Positions 46,283 to 55,514 of a stretch of DNA of 64,000 nt are shown here, piece by piece (positions within the stretch are counted from its first letter, which is position 1; the number at the start of each line of letters is the position of its first letter). Origin of the DNA: Silanimonas sp021297925 (lineage in GTDB: Bacteria; Pseudomonadota; Gammaproteobacteria; Xanthomonadales; Xanthomonadaceae); NCBI GenBank assembly GCA_027532825.1, contig JAPZTL010000001.1, positions 1 to 64,000 on the forward strand, written 5' to 3'. Position numbers and translations under genes: made by a program. Below the pieces are notes generated by a model. The model was not told the origin of the DNA, searched no databases, and worked only from the letters and a program-made list of their open reading frames with translations.

Positions 46283-46777
46283 ATGCGCTCCGACGCCCCC
46301 CTTGCCCCGACCCTCGCCGCGGCCACCGACCTGCGGTGGCCAGCGCTCGACCCGTTCGCCGACCTGGTGAACCCGGCCCTCGGCCTCGGCCTGCTGGTGC
46401 TGCTCGTCCTCGCGATCCGCGCAGGCCGCACCCGCGAAGCCATCGGCCTGCCCCTCACCCTGTTGATCATGCTCGTTCTGGCTTACGGCACGGCCCACGT
46501 CGACCGGGTGCTGGGGCTGGCCGACCGCTTCGACTTGAACTTCAGCACCCACGGCGCAGTGCACCTGGCGGCATGGGCCACCGTGCTCGCCTGGCATCCG
46601 CGTGCCTGGCCGCTCGCTGCCGGCATTGCACTGGCCTACCACGCCTTCATGGTGGCGCAGGGCTACCACAGCGCCGCCGACCTGGCGGTGACCGTGGCCA
46701 CCGCCGGGCTGCTGGTCGCGGCGACGGCCGTGGCGATCAGGCGGAGATGGCGAGCTTCTCGCGGTGGTACAGGCTAG
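46283..46777 (+). CDS. Small membrane protein
   Basis: 164 residues with three to four hydrophobic helices (LGLGLLVLLVLAIRAG; LPLTLLIMLVLAYGTAHV; LAAGIALAYHAFMVAQG; VTVATAGLLVAATAVAI). YHSAADLAVT resembles the last motif of PAP2-type phosphatases only loosely, and the first motifs are missing. It starts 12 bp after hrpB and its last 41 bp overlap the convergent permease gene. Function unknown. Confidence 0.6.
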   Translation: MRSDAPLAPTLAAATDLRWPALDPFADLVNPALGLGLLVLLVLAIRAGRTREAIGLPLTLLIMLVLAYGTAHVDRVLGLADRFDLNFSTHGAVHLAAWATVLAWHPRAWPLAAGIALAYHAFMVAQGYHSAADLAVTVATAGLLVAATAVAIRRRWRASRGGTG

Positions 46778-47918
46778 CGGCGATGCCCCACAGCAGGGCG
46801 CCGACACCGAAGCCGGCGGCGAGGTAGACCCCCCACTGCGTCGGGGTGATCCTCTCCTGCCGCAGCACCATCAGGATCAGCTGGTTCTGCGCGAGGAAGG
46901 GGGTGGCGAACATCCACAGCGCGTTTTTGACCGGGTTCACCAGCAGGATGATCGTCGGCAGGATCGGCAGCAGCATCAGGAAGGCCATGTAGCTCTGCGC
47001 TTCCTTCAGGGTCTTCACCGACGCCGAGATCAGCGTCAGCAGGGTCGTTCCCAGCAGGACCATCGGGAGCAGCACCAGCAGCAGCTTCGCCACGGCCAGC
47101 ATCGAGACGTCCACGCCCTTCAGCGGGCCGCTGTCGACGAAGCCGAAGCTGATCTTGAAGCTCAGCAGCGTGAGCAGCAGGCCCAGCATGCCGAAGGCGC
47201 AGGCCGCCGCGATCTTGCCGCTCATGATGGCGCCGCGGCCCGCCGGCGTGGCCAGCAGCGGTTCCAGAGACTGGCGCTCGCGCTCCCCGGCGGTGGCGTC
47301 CATCACGAGGTAGGCGCCGCCGAGGAAGGCCGAGAGGATCAGCAGGTAGGGCAGGAAGGCGAGCGCCATGCCGCGCTTGGCCTCCGGCGTGGCGAGGTCA
47401 CGGTAGGTCGCGCGGATCGCGGTGCCCAGCGAGGGATCGACGCCGCGGACCATCAGCCGCATCGCGCCGGCTTGCTGGCTGTAGGCCTCGAGGGCGACTT
47501 CGACGCGGCGCACCGGAATCTGCGAATCCTGCCGCGAGCTGTCGTGGAGGATCTCGACGGTCGCCGCGCGGCTGGCCCGCCAGTCCTCGGCGTAGGCCTC
47601 GTCGATGCGCAGGATCACGTCCTTGTCCTGTCGGCGTATCAGCGCGTCGGGATCGGCGGGCGCCGGTTCGACGACGATGTTCTGCGTGGCGAGGAAGGCG
47701 ACGAGGTTCGGGGCCACGTCCGCGTTCACGACGGGCAGCTTCAACGGCGATTCCAGCTGGGTCCTGGCGCGGTTCTCGGCGAGCGAACCCATGCCGAGGA
47801 TCAGCACCGGGAACAGCAGCGGCGAAAGCAGCAGGCCGTTGATGAGGATCTTGCGGTCGCGGAAAATCTCGACGAGCTCCTTCGTCGCGACGGCCCACAG
47901 GGTCTTGAAGGCGTTCAT
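46737..47918 (-). CDS. ABC-2 type permease (NatB-like)
   Basis: 393 residues. A first helix after FRDRKILINGLLLSPLLFPV, then a large extracytoplasmic loop of about 150 residues, then five helices (LPYLLILSAFLGGAYLVMDA; ACAFGMLGLLLTLLSFK; LLLVLLPMVLLGTTLLTL; YMAFLMLLPILPTIILLV; VYLAAGFGVGALLWGIAASL). The motif ATAGERERQSLEPLL is typical of NatB-type exporters. It overlaps the ATPase gene by 4 bp (ATGA). Substrate unknown; the family includes a Bacillus sodium exporter. Confidence 0.9.
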   Translation of the reverse strand: MNAFKTLWAVATKELVEIFRDRKILINGLLLSPLLFPVLILGMGSLAENRARTQLESPLKLPVVNADVAPNLVAFLATQNIVVEPAPADPDALIRRQDKDVILRIDEAYAEDWRASRAATVEILHDSSRQDSQIPVRRVEVALEAYSQQAGAMRLMVRGVDPSLGTAIRATYRDLATPEAKRGMALAFLPYLLILSAFLGGAYLVMDATAGERERQSLEPLLATPAGRGAIMSGKIAAACAFGMLGLLLTLLSFKISFGFVDSGPLKGVDVSMLAVAKLLLVLLPMVLLGTTLLTLISASVKTLKEAQSYMAFLMLLPILPTIILLVNPVKNALWMFATPFLAQNQLILMVLRQERITPTQWGVYLAAGFGVGALLWGIAASLYHREKLAISA

Positions 47919-48661
47919 GCGTGCAGGCCCTCCTCCGAGCCGATGGCCTTGACGAAGGCGTCTTCCAGGTTGGCTTCGCCGGTGAGCGCGCGGAGTTCGT
48001 CCGGCGAGCCCTGCGCGGCGACGCGCCCCTTGGCGATCACCACGATGTGGTCACAAAGCGCGCCGACCTCCTGCATGATGTGGCTGGAAAAGATCACGCA
48101 GCGGCCTTCGGCGCGCAGCTGCTTGAGGAACTCGCGCAGGCCGCGGGTCGTCATCACGTCGAGGCCATTGGTGGGCTCGTCGAGGATGACGTTCTTCGGG
48201 TCGTGCACCAGCGCGCGCGCGATGGCGGTCTTGGTGCGCTGGCCCTGCGAGAAGCCTTCGGTCGGTCGATCGAGGACATCCTGCATGCCCAGCGCCTCGG
48301 CCAACAGGTCGGTGCGGCGGCGGATCGCCGCCTCGTCCATGCCGTGCAGGCGGCCGAAGTAGGCGATGTTCTCGCGCGCGGTGAGGCGCTTGTAGACGCC
48401 ACGGGCATCCGGCAGCACGCCGAGGGAGCGACGCACGGCGTCGGCCTCCTTCGACGCATCGCGGCCGTCGACGCGGACGCTGCCCTGGTCGGGCTTCATC
48501 AGCGTGTAGAGCATGCGCAGCGTGGTCGTCTTGCCGGCGCCGTTCGGGCCGAGCAGGCCGGTGATGGCGCCGTCGCGGGCAGTGAAGCCGACGCCGTCGA
48601 CGGCCTTCACCACGCCGGCCTTGGTCTTGAACTGCTTGTGCAGGTCGATGAGTTCGATCAT
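47915..48661 (-). CDS. ABC transporter ATP-binding protein (NatA-like)
   Basis: 248 residues from ATG 48661 (MIELIDLHKQFKTKAGVVKA); the longer reading frame is not needed. Walker A LLGPNGAGKTTTLR, signature FSQGQRTKTAIARALVHD, Walker B VILDEPTNGLDVMTT and switch His in IFSSHIMQEV are all intact. Forms an exporter with the downstream permease. It starts 10 bp after the stop of the hydrolase gene, so the three probably make one transcript. Confidence 0.93.
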   Translation of the reverse strand: MIELIDLHKQFKTKAGVVKAVDGVGFTARDGAITGLLGPNGAGKTTTLRMLYTLMKPDQGSVRVDGRDASKEADAVRRSLGVLPDARGVYKRLTARENIAYFGRLHGMDEAAIRRRTDLLAEALGMQDVLDRPTEGFSQGQRTKTAIARALVHDPKNVILDEPTNGLDVMTTRGLREFLKQLRAEGRCVIFSSHIMQEVGALCDHIVVIAKGRVAAQGSPDELRALTGEANLEDAFVKAIGSEEGLHA

Positions 48662-48671
48662 GGCAATCTCC

Positions 48672-50150
48672 TCAGGGCTCCCAGCCGTGCAGGCCGGTGC
48701 CGGGGGGAAGCGGGGCGAGGCGGTCGAGGCAGGCCGCGTCGAGGCCCTTGGCATCGGCGCTCTCGATGAACTGGGCGAAGAGCTTGGGCATGCAGCCGAC
48801 GCCGATCGGGGTATGGCCCTGGCCCTTCAGCACGAGGTGCCGCGCGTTCGGCAGGCCGGCGATCGCCCGGTCGCCGTAGCGCGGCGGCGTGACCGGATCG
48901 AACTCGCCGCTGATGGCCAGCACGGGCAGGTCGCCGGTCAGCGGTTCGCGGAAGTCCGCGGGGCGCTGGCCGCGCGGCCAGACCGCGCACTGCGCGCGGG
49001 TGAAGGTGACGAACTCGTCGCCCAGCAGCGTTCCCGCGTTGGCAGGATCCGCCTGCAGCTCGTCGGCGTCCTCGCTGCAGCTCACCGAGAGCTGCATGCC
49101 GTGCATGATCGAGCCGCCCACGCGGTCCATCAGCAACGCGGCCTGGGCCAGCAGGGCCGCGTAGTCCCCGTCGTGCGCCTGCTTCAGCACCACCGGCAGC
49201 AGGGTCGCGGTCAGCGGCGAGTAGCTGTAGAAGCGAAGCAAGACGGCGAGGTGACCGGGCGTCGGGACCTCCTCGCGCCAGGCGCCGCTGGTCGGATCGC
49301 GGAAACGCACCGCGGCGAGGGCCGGCGCCGACAGCGCTTCGCGCACCTCGGCGAGCAGGGCCTTGGCGTCGGGCACGGCCTTCGCGCAGGCCGCATCGCC
49401 GGCGCATCGCGCCCACTGGGCATCCAGCGCCGCTTCCAGGTTCTTGGCATGTTCGCTGCCGAGCACGAGGTCGGTCGGCACGACGCTGTCGATCACCAGC
49501 GTGCGGACGCGCTCCGGGTGCGCCTTGGCGTACTGCTGGCCGACGCGGGTGCCGTAGCTGCCGCCGTAGAGGTTGATGCGCTCGGCGCCGATGGCCGCGC
49601 GCACCGCCTCGAGGTCCGCGACGTACTCGGTCGTCGTGTAGAAGCGGACGTCATGGTCCTTGGACAGGTCGGCCAGGCAACGCTCGGCGAAGGCGCGCGC
49701 CCCCTGCTCCGAGGGGTCGTCGACGTCGCCGAAGGCGTTGTTCCCCTCCTCGTCCTTGCATGACAGCGGGGCGGAGCCGCCGGTGCCGCGCTGGTCGACG
49801 AGGATCACGTGGCGGGCGCGGAGCACGTCGCGGAACGCGCCGGCGACCTGTGGGAAGGCCTCCTTCGCGGATTGGCCGGGACCGCCCGCCAGCAGGAACA
49901 CGGGGTCGGGCTCGGCTTCGCCGTCGGCAGGCACCCAGGCGATGGCCAGGTCGATCTGCCGACCCTGCGGGTCGGCTGGGTTCTCGGGCACGCGGAAGGT
50001 GGTGCACTGGGCCTCGACGGCCTCGGGCGCGCTGGTGGAGGGCAGGTTGCAGGGCGCGAAGTCGAGGCGTCCAAGGCTGCGGGCCTCGGTCGCGCCGGCG
50101 GTGCCGAGCAACGCGAGCAACAGGGCGCGGGCAAGGGGGGTGCGGATCAC
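48672..50150 (-). CDS. Secreted S33-type alpha/beta hydrolase (TAP-like)
   Basis: 492 residues from GTG 50150 with GGAGA upstream. Signal peptide (IRTPLARALLLALLGTAGAT, cut near residue 22). Nucleophile Ser in INLYGGSYGTRVGQQYA, oxyanion motif FLLAGGPGQSA, acid in VLAISGEFDPVTPPRYGD, and His in VLKGQGHTPIGVG, i.e. the TAP-like C-terminal domain. Likely an exported peptidase or aminopeptidase acting on peptides. The ABC exporter genes downstream could handle product or self-protection, but this is not established. Confidence 0.9.
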   Translation of the reverse strand: MIRTPLARALLLALLGTAGATEARSLGRLDFAPCNLPSTSAPEAVEAQCTTFRVPENPADPQGRQIDLAIAWVPADGEAEPDPVFLLAGGPGQSAKEAFPQVAGAFRDVLRARHVILVDQRGTGGSAPLSCKDEEGNNAFGDVDDPSEQGARAFAERCLADLSKDHDVRFYTTTEYVADLEAVRAAIGAERINLYGGSYGTRVGQQYAKAHPERVRTLVIDSVVPTDLVLGSEHAKNLEAALDAQWARCAGDAACAKAVPDAKALLAEVREALSAPALAAVRFRDPTSGAWREEVPTPGHLAVLLRFYSYSPLTATLLPVVLKQAHDGDYAALLAQAALLMDRVGGSIMHGMQLSVSCSEDADELQADPANAGTLLGDEFVTFTRAQCAVWPRGQRPADFREPLTGDLPVLAISGEFDPVTPPRYGDRAIAGLPNARHLVLKGQGHTPIGVGCMPKLFAQFIESADAKGLDAACLDRLAPLPPGTGLHGWEP

Positions 50151-50187
50151 GGGAGGCGGTCTCCTGGGGTCAGGGGGGTCAACGGGG

Positions 50188-51447
50188 TCATCCGGGTTCA
50201 GTGCGGGGCGGGAAGATCGCGGACTCGTGTGCGGCGAGGCGGGCCTGGAAAGCCTCGAGGTACTCGGCGACGATCTCGCGCGTGCCGGCATCGTGCACAC
50301 GCGGGAGGGCGGCGACGGCCTCGTCGAGCTTGGCCTGGGCCTGCACGACGTCGCCGTCGCCCCACGCGATCTCGGCGTCGAACCAGGCCTCGTAGCAGCC
50401 CATGTCGAGCAGGCTGCCGGCCATGCGCTCCCGCCAGGCGCGCACGGCCGTGAGGTCCTTGCGAACCAGCAGGCTATGCACGGCGAGCGTCGCGGCCAAG
50501 CCGGGCCGCAGCGGGGGCGAGGCGGTCGGCCATGCGGCATGGAGGAAGCGGGCGGCGGCTTCCGCTCGCTCCGCGTCGCCAGTGTCGAGGGCGCGGCCGT
50601 GGCGCATCGCCGCGATGCCGGCATCCAGCGCGGGGTCGCCATGCTCGCCGAACGGCGCATCGTCCGCAGGCAGCAGGGCGGCGGGCCAGTCGCGGGGTCG
50701 TACGCCGTCCATGCTCGCCTGCATCACCTGTTGCAGCGTGATCGAGGCGAAGGCGAGGCCCGGCTGGCGCCACAGCGACCACAGCCCGGCACCATCGCTG
50801 AGCCATCCCCCGCTGCGGAAGGGAATCAGGTTCACCACCGCGAGGAACAGGCCCGTCGCGGCCAGTGCCACCAGCAGGCCACGCGAGACCTCCGGTGGCG
50901 AAGCGGTCAATGCCCACAGGGCGAGGCCGGCCACCACCGCATTGGCGATCACGCCGCCCAGCAGGTAGGCCGCCTGTACGCCGCGCGACGGCGATCCGTC
51001 GGCAGGCGGCAGGAGCGCGGCGAAGCCGCTGATCCCCGCGACGCCGCCGCCCCAGCGGAACCGCCAGCCGTCGCCCGCCCGCTCGAGACGGAGCGGCCCG
51101 ACGCCGAAGGCCAAGGGACGCAAGCCGCCGGCCAAGCCCGCCAGCGCGTGGCCAGCCTCGTGCAGCAGCACCTGCAGCCAGAAGGCCACGAGCAGCAGCA
51201 ACGCGCCGATCAGCCACCGACCAACGCCGGCCCCCTCCGGAAAGAGCGCGCGCCAGTCGATGGCCAAGGCCTCTGCAGCCTCGATGCCGCCGAACGTGAG
51301 TCCTGCACCGAAGGCCACGCCGCCGAGCGCGCCGAACACCACGCGCGCCGATGACGTCGGCGCCACCGGCGCATCGGGAAGCGGCAGGAAGTCGCCATCG
51401 GGGGTCGACGGGTGGTTCTCGACGGGCGGCGGGGGGGTGGCGTCCAT
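50188..51447 (-). CDS. Site-2 protease family (M50) membrane protein
   Basis: 419 residues. Hydrophobic helices from residue 40; LQVLLHEAGHALAGLAGG gives HExxH (about 95-99), and later NLIPFRSGGWLSDGAG gives the second metal-binding region (the usual NxxP...DG form). The C-terminal 170 residues (LALADDAPFGEHG-like and TGDAERAEAAARFLHAAW) are soluble and TPR-like. Intramembrane metalloprotease of unknown substrate. Upstream neighbours are an XRE regulator and a membrane protein, separated by 3 bp from the XRE stop, so co-transcription is likely. Confidence 0.85.
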   Translation of the reverse strand: MDATPPPPVENHPSTPDGDFLPLPDAPVAPTSSARVVFGALGGVAFGAGLTFGGIEAAEALAIDWRALFPEGAGVGRWLIGALLLLVAFWLQVLLHEAGHALAGLAGGLRPLAFGVGPLRLERAGDGWRFRWGGGVAGISGFAALLPPADGSPSRGVQAAYLLGGVIANAVVAGLALWALTASPPEVSRGLLVALAATGLFLAVVNLIPFRSGGWLSDGAGLWSLWRQPGLAFASITLQQVMQASMDGVRPRDWPAALLPADDAPFGEHGDPALDAGIAAMRHGRALDTGDAERAEAAARFLHAAWPTASPPLRPGLAATLAVHSLLVRKDLTAVRAWRERMAGSLLDMGCYEAWFDAEIAWGDGDVVQAQAKLDEAVAALPRVHDAGTREIVAEYLEAFQARLAAHESAIFPPRTEPG

Positions 51448-51450
51448 GGG

Positions 51451-51645
51451 TCAGGGGGTGTCGTCGAAGAGGGTTTCGATCGGCTCGCCGAACAGGCGGG
51501 CCAGCTTGAAGGCGAGCGGCAGGCTGGGGTCGTACTTGCCGGTCTCGATGGCGTTGACGGTCTGGCGCGAGACGGCGAGCCGGTCGGCCAGTTCGCCCTG
51601 CGACCAGCCCCGTGCCTCCCGGCGCTCGCGGATCACGTTGCGCAT
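51451..51645 (-). CDS. XRE-family transcriptional regulator, small
   Basis: 64 residues from ATG 51645 (MRNVIRERREARGWSQGELA); the longer frame is not supported. Helix-turn-helix ARGWSQGELADRLAVSRQTV and tail PLAFKLARLFGEPIETLFDD, the typical short XRE type paired with a membrane protein. Its ATG shares one base with the stop of the membrane gene (TGATG). The palindrome at 52081-52100 upstream is the probable operator. Confidence 0.9.
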   Translation of the reverse strand: MRNVIRERREARGWSQGELADRLAVSRQTVNAIETGKYDPSLPLAFKLARLFGEPIETLFDDTP

Positions 51646-52073
51646 CAGCCGTGCCGCCAGCGCCCAAAGACCTTGCCGAGCGAGTAGGCCAGCATCACCG
51701 CCGGCAGCATGCCGTAGGCCAACAGCGCGCCGTCCAGCACGACCAGCCTGAACAGGCCCAGCAGCCCGAGGGCGAAATAGGCCATGCCGACCAGCAGCAC
51801 GCCCAGGCAGATGCCGTAGACCTCGACCAGCTTCTCCCACTCGTCGCAGGCCACGAAGTAGTCGATGTAGACCTTCAGCATCCAGCCCATTGGAAGCACC
51901 GGCAGCAGCGCGATGCCCGCCAGCAGGGCGAAGGGCGCGTCAGCCCGATGTTCGCGGACCAGCCAGGCGGCCAAGGCCATCACCGCGAGAAACGCGACCG
52001 TTGGGACGACGCTGCGCCGGTAGTAGCGCTTCTCGTTCGGGGTGAAGCGGACGAGGTCGAGGAAGGGGTTCAT
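51645..52073 (-). CDS. Small integral membrane protein paired with an XRE regulator
   Basis: 142 residues from ATG 52073 (MNPFLDLVRFTPNEKRYYRR). Four hydrophobic segments: VVPTVAFLAVMALAAWLV, FALLAGIALLPVLPMGWML, GICLGVLLVGMAYFALGLL and GALLAYGMLPAVMLAYSLG. Membrane proteins with a following small XRE gene are widespread in Lysobacterales; their role is unknown. It starts 8 bp after the operator-like palindrome, has a weak predicted promoter, and is the first gene of a three-gene unit. Confidence 0.8.
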   Translation of the reverse strand: MNPFLDLVRFTPNEKRYYRRSVVPTVAFLAVMALAAWLVREHRADAPFALLAGIALLPVLPMGWMLKVYIDYFVACDEWEKLVEVYGICLGVLLVGMAYFALGLLGLFRLVVLDGALLAYGMLPAVMLAYSLGKVFGRWRHG

Positions 52074-52080
52074 CGGCGGG

Positions 52081-52136
52081 CTGTCAAGGACGCTTGACAG
52101 CATCGTCCCGCGCCTGCCGCCCGATGTCAAGCGTCC
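52081..52136 (-). promoter_or_regulatory. Promoter/operator with paired inverted repeats
   Basis: CTGTCAAG-GACG-CTTGACAG (52081-52100) is a perfect 8-bp palindrome. The reverse complement of its core GGACGCTTGACA (52088-52099) appears as TGTCAAGCGTCC at 52125-52136. On the minus strand this gives a TTGACA -35 at 52130-52125, with a weak GACGAT -10 17 bp on. The arrangement suggests repression by the XRE protein encoded downstream. Confidence 0.55.
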
Positions 52137-52187
52137 TTTACACCCCCCTGCACTCCCGACCCGACAAGGGCCGCGACGCGCCGGCCC

Positions 52188-52940
52188 CTACTTGCCCGAC
52201 ACGTACTTCTCGCGCCGGATCTGCGGCACCGGCAGGCCCGCGGCCTTGAAGGCCTCGAACGCGGCATCGACCATGTTCGGGTTGCCGCAGAGGTAGGCGA
52301 TGTCGCCGTCGGCCTGCGGTTCGAGCGCGGCGATCTGCTCGGTCACGTAGCCGCGGCGCGCGTCGGGGCCGGCGGCCTCGTTGAACTCGCGGGAATAGCA
52401 GGGCACGAAGCGGAAATACGAGCGGTGCTTCGCGGCCATGGCGCGGAAGTCGTCGGCGTAGATCAGCTCGGCCTCGCTGCGGGCGCCGAACAGCACCAAC
52501 ACGTGCACGCCGCGCTCGAGGATGGCCTTCTCCAGCAGCGGCAGCATCGAGCGGTAGGGCGTGACGCCGGTGCCGGTGGCAATGAGCAGGTAGCGGCGGT
52601 TGGCGTCGTTCGGCAGCAGGCAGAAGCGCCCGAACGGGCCGCTCGCCATCACTTCGTCGCCGTCCTTCAGGCCCTCGAACAGCGCCGTGGCCGTGCCGCC
52701 CGGCACGAAGGACGCCGCGATATCCACCGCCTCGCCCGGACCCATCGCATGGTCGTGGATGGTGGCCAGCGAGTAGCTGCGCTTGGTCGGCTCGCCGTCC
52801 CGCCCGATGAGGTGGATCTGGATGAACTGCCCGGGGATGTAGTCGAGCGCCTGCCCGTCGGCACGCTGGAAGCTCAGGTGGGCGACAGCGGGGGCCAGCA
52901 TGCGCTTGGCCACCAGCTTCATGGGGAATTGGGGAATCAA
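52188..52940 (-). CDS. fpr: Ferredoxin--NADP reductase
   Basis: 250 residues from ATG 52940; ATG 52922 (MKLVAKRMLAPAVAHLSFQR) is equally possible. FAD-binding motif KRSYSLATIHD (RxYS), then GPFGRFCLLP, and the NADP-binding GTGVTPYRSMLPLLEKAI and YLCGNPNMVDAAFEAFK. The protein ends REKYVSGK, as in plant-type bacterial reductases. It moves electrons between NADPH and ferredoxin or flavodoxin. It stands alone, divergent from the acyl-CoA synthetase gene. Confidence 0.93.
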   Translation of the reverse strand: MIPQFPMKLVAKRMLAPAVAHLSFQRADGQALDYIPGQFIQIHLIGRDGEPTKRSYSLATIHDHAMGPGEAVDIAASFVPGGTATALFEGLKDGDEVMASGPFGRFCLLPNDANRRYLLIATGTGVTPYRSMLPLLEKAILERGVHVLVLFGARSEAELIYADDFRAMAAKHRSYFRFVPCYSREFNEAAGPDARRGYVTEQIAALEPQADGDIAYLCGNPNMVDAAFEAFKAAGLPVPQIRREKYVSGK

Positions 52941-53063
52941 GGGACGGCTCCGGAAGACACGGGATTATGGCCCGCCCCGGCGTGCGCGGGGCGTGGCGGC
53001 GCCACCACGCGGCGTGCACGCGGCTCGGCCAAGGCTGGGGCGACCTGCCCGCGCCGACCCGCC

Positions 53064-54800
53064 ATGACCCCGACCGCCGCTCCGCACGCCGACACCCTCG
53101 CCCTGCAGCGCCTCTACCACTGGGAGCGGCATTCGCCCGGCAAGCGCGTCTTCGTGCAGCCCTATGGGCCCGGCGACGTGCGCCACTGGACCTGGGGCGA
53201 GGCACTCATCGAGACCCGGCGCATGGCCGCGCACCTGCAGTCGCTGGGCCTGCCGCCCGGCTCGCGCATCGCGCTCATCTCGAAGAACTGCGCGCACTGG
53301 CTGATGGCCGACTGGGCGATCTGGATGGCCGGCCACGTGTCGGTGCCGCTGTATCCCACGCTCACCGGCACCTCGGTGCGCGAACTGCTCGCCCACAGCG
53401 GCGCCTCGCTGCTGTTCGTCGGCAAGCTCGACGATTGGGCGTCGATTGAACCCGGTATTCCCGACGAGCTGCCCTGCATCGCGTTCCCGCTGGCGCCCGA
53501 AGGCGCGAAGCGGCGCTTCAGCGGCTGGGACGCCGCTTGCGCCGCCCAAGGCCCGCTGGCCGGCACGCCAACGCGCGCGGCGGACGAGCTCGCCACGATC
53601 ATCTACACCTCGGGCACCACCGGCATGGCGAAGGGCGTGATGCACGCCTTCGGCAACTTCGCCGCCGCCACCGCCGCCGTGTTGGCGCGCGTGCCCTTCC
53701 ACCCCGGCGATCGCCTGCTCTCCTATCTCCCGCTGTCGCACATCGTCGAGCGCACGTTCCTCGAACACACGCTGCTCGCCACCGGCTACGAGGTGTACTT
53801 CGCCGAGTCGCTCGACACCTTCATCGCCGACCTGCAGCGCGCGCGCCCTACCCGCTTCGCCTCGGTGCCGCGGCTGTACCTGAAGTTCCAGCAGGGCGTG
53901 CTGGCCAAGGTGCCGGCGGCGAAGCTGGATCGCCTGCTCAAGCTGCCCGTCATCGGCTGGCTGGTGAAGCGCAGGGTGCTGAAGGGCCTCGGCCTCGACC
54001 AGTGCATTTACGCCGGTGGTGGCGCCGCGCCCATGCCGCCGGCGATGCTCGAGTGGTACAAGCGCCTCGGCCTCGAGATCCTCGAGGCCTATGGCATGAC
54101 CGAGAACTGCGGCGTCACCCACACCAACGTGAAGGGCCACCAGCAGATCGGCACCGTCGGCCCGCCCTACCCCGGCGCCGAGGTTCGGCTCGACCCGAGT
54201 ACGCAGGAAGTGCAGGTGCGCTGCGCCTGGAACATGCAGGGCTACTACCGCGATGAGGCCGCGACGAAGGCCGCGTTCACCGACGACGGCTTCCTCAAGA
54301 CCGGCGACAAGGGCGCCATCGCCGCCGACGGCGCGCTGAAGATCACCGGACGCGTCAAGGACGCCTTCAAGACCAGCAAGGCGAAGTACGTCGAACCCGG
54401 CCCGATCGAAGAGAAGCTTTCCGCACTGCCGCTGTTCGAAGCCTGCTGCGTGGCCGGTGCCAGCCTGCCGCAGCCGGTGGGCTTGGTGATGCTCGGCGAG
54501 GCGGCGCGCGCCAAGGCCGCGACGGCGGCGGGAAAGGCCGAGATCGAGGCCATGCTGGCGAAGCATCTCGACGCCGTGAACGCGACGCTCGACAGCTACC
54601 TGCACCTCGACGCGCTGATCGTCGTCGGCGAGGAATGGACGGTCGACAACGGCCTGATCACCCCGACGATGAAGGTGAAGCGCGCCGGCATCGATGCCGC
54701 GTACGGCCCGCACTTCGAGCGCTGGCTGGCGAGCGGCGCGACGGTGGTGTGGGCCGAACGCGTGGTGGCGGAAGCGCCGAAGACCGCTCAGGCGGCCTGA
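53064..54800 (+). CDS. Long-chain fatty acid--CoA ligase-like AMP-binding protein
   Basis: 578 residues from ATG 53064. AMP-binding P-loop IIYTSGTTGMAKGVMHAF (about 175-192), adenylation motif LEAYGMTENCGVTHTN, TGDKGAIAADGALKITGR and KTSKAKYVEPGPIEEKL of the C-terminal hinge. Closely resembles the long-chain/FadD15-type subgroup (LSHIVERTFLEHTLLATG). Activates fatty acids to acyl-CoA through acyl-AMP. Substrate length cannot be told. Open frame upstream shadows the reductase. Confidence 0.92.
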   Translation: MTPTAAPHADTLALQRLYHWERHSPGKRVFVQPYGPGDVRHWTWGEALIETRRMAAHLQSLGLPPGSRIALISKNCAHWLMADWAIWMAGHVSVPLYPTLTGTSVRELLAHSGASLLFVGKLDDWASIEPGIPDELPCIAFPLAPEGAKRRFSGWDAACAAQGPLAGTPTRAADELATIIYTSGTTGMAKGVMHAFGNFAAATAAVLARVPFHPGDRLLSYLPLSHIVERTFLEHTLLATGYEVYFAESLDTFIADLQRARPTRFASVPRLYLKFQQGVLAKVPAAKLDRLLKLPVIGWLVKRRVLKGLGLDQCIYAGGGAAPMPPAMLEWYKRLGLEILEAYGMTENCGVTHTNVKGHQQIGTVGPPYPGAEVRLDPSTQEVQVRCAWNMQGYYRDEAATKAAFTDDGFLKTGDKGAIAADGALKITGRVKDAFKTSKAKYVEPGPIEEKLSALPLFEACCVAGASLPQPVGLVMLGEAARAKAATAAGKAEIEAMLAKHLDAVNATLDSYLHLDALIVVGEEWTVDNGLITPTMKVKRAGIDAAYGPHFERWLASGATVVWAERVVAEAPKTAQAA

Positions 54801-54812
54801 AGCACGTCGCGT

Positions 54813-55514
54813 TCAGGCCTCGCCCAGCAGCCAGGCCACGCCCGCCGCGGCGTGGAGCGCCATGGTGTCGAACAGCGGCACGGCGCTGTCCCCGTCGCGC
54901 ACGATCATCATGAGTTCGGTGCAGCCGAGGATCACCCCCTCGGCACCGGCCGCCACGCCACGCGCGATCACGCCGCGCAGCGCCTCGCGCGAGGACTCCA
55001 GCACGCGCCCGGCCACCAGCTCCTCGAAGATGACGCGATGCACCTCGGCGCGGTCGGCGGCCTCGGGCACGAACACCTCGAGCCCCTCGGCGCGCAGGCG
55101 ATCGAGCAGGAACGGCTGTTCCATCGCGAAGGCCGTGCCGAGGAACAGCAGGCGGCGGCAGCCGGCCGCACGCGCCGCCGCGGCCGTCGGCGTGGCGATA
55201 TGCAGGACGGGCAAACCGCCGCCCGTTTCGACGGCCTCGACCAGCTTGTGCATGGTGTTGGCGCAGATCATCACCGCGCCCGCGCCCGCCGCCGCGAGGC
55301 CGCGCGCCGCGTCGGCCATCCGCACCGCCAGCTCGTCCCAGCGCCCCGCATGCTGCAGCGCGCTGATCGTCGCGAAATCGAAGGAATGCAGGCGAAGCTC
55401 GGCGGCATGCGGCGCACCGCGCGCCACGCGCACGCCCTCGTTGAGGGCGCGGTAGTAGTGGGCGGTGCTCTCCCAGCTGATGCCGCCGATGAGGCCGAGG
55501 ACGCGATCCGACAT
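54813..55514 (-). CDS. Aspartate/glutamate racemase family protein
   Basis: 233 residues from ATG 55514 (MSDRVLGLIGGISWESTAHY). GLIGGISWEST is the family start. The two catalytic cysteines are in VMICANTMHKL (about residue 80) and ILGCTELMMIV (about 190). These match amino-acid racemases of the YgeA/Asp-Glu type. It interconverts D and L amino acids; the substrate is not assignable. It converges with the acyl-CoA ligase gene (12 bp gap). Confidence 0.92.
   Translation of the reverse strand: MSDRVLGLIGGISWESTAHYYRALNEGVRVARGAPHAAELRLHSFDFATISALQHAGRWDELAVRMADAARGLAAAGAGAVMICANTMHKLVEAVETGGGLPVLHIATPTAAAARAAGCRRLLFLGTAFAMEQPFLLDRLRAEGLEVFVPEAADRAEVHRVIFEELVAGRVLESSREALRGVIARGVAAGAEGVILGCTELMMIVRDGDSAVPLFDTMALHAAAGVAWLLGEA

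Noticed and set aside
46764..48362. 532-codon plus-strand frame opposite the NatA/NatB genes
   Set aside because: Antisense to two clear ABC genes; Gln/Arg-rich low complexity.
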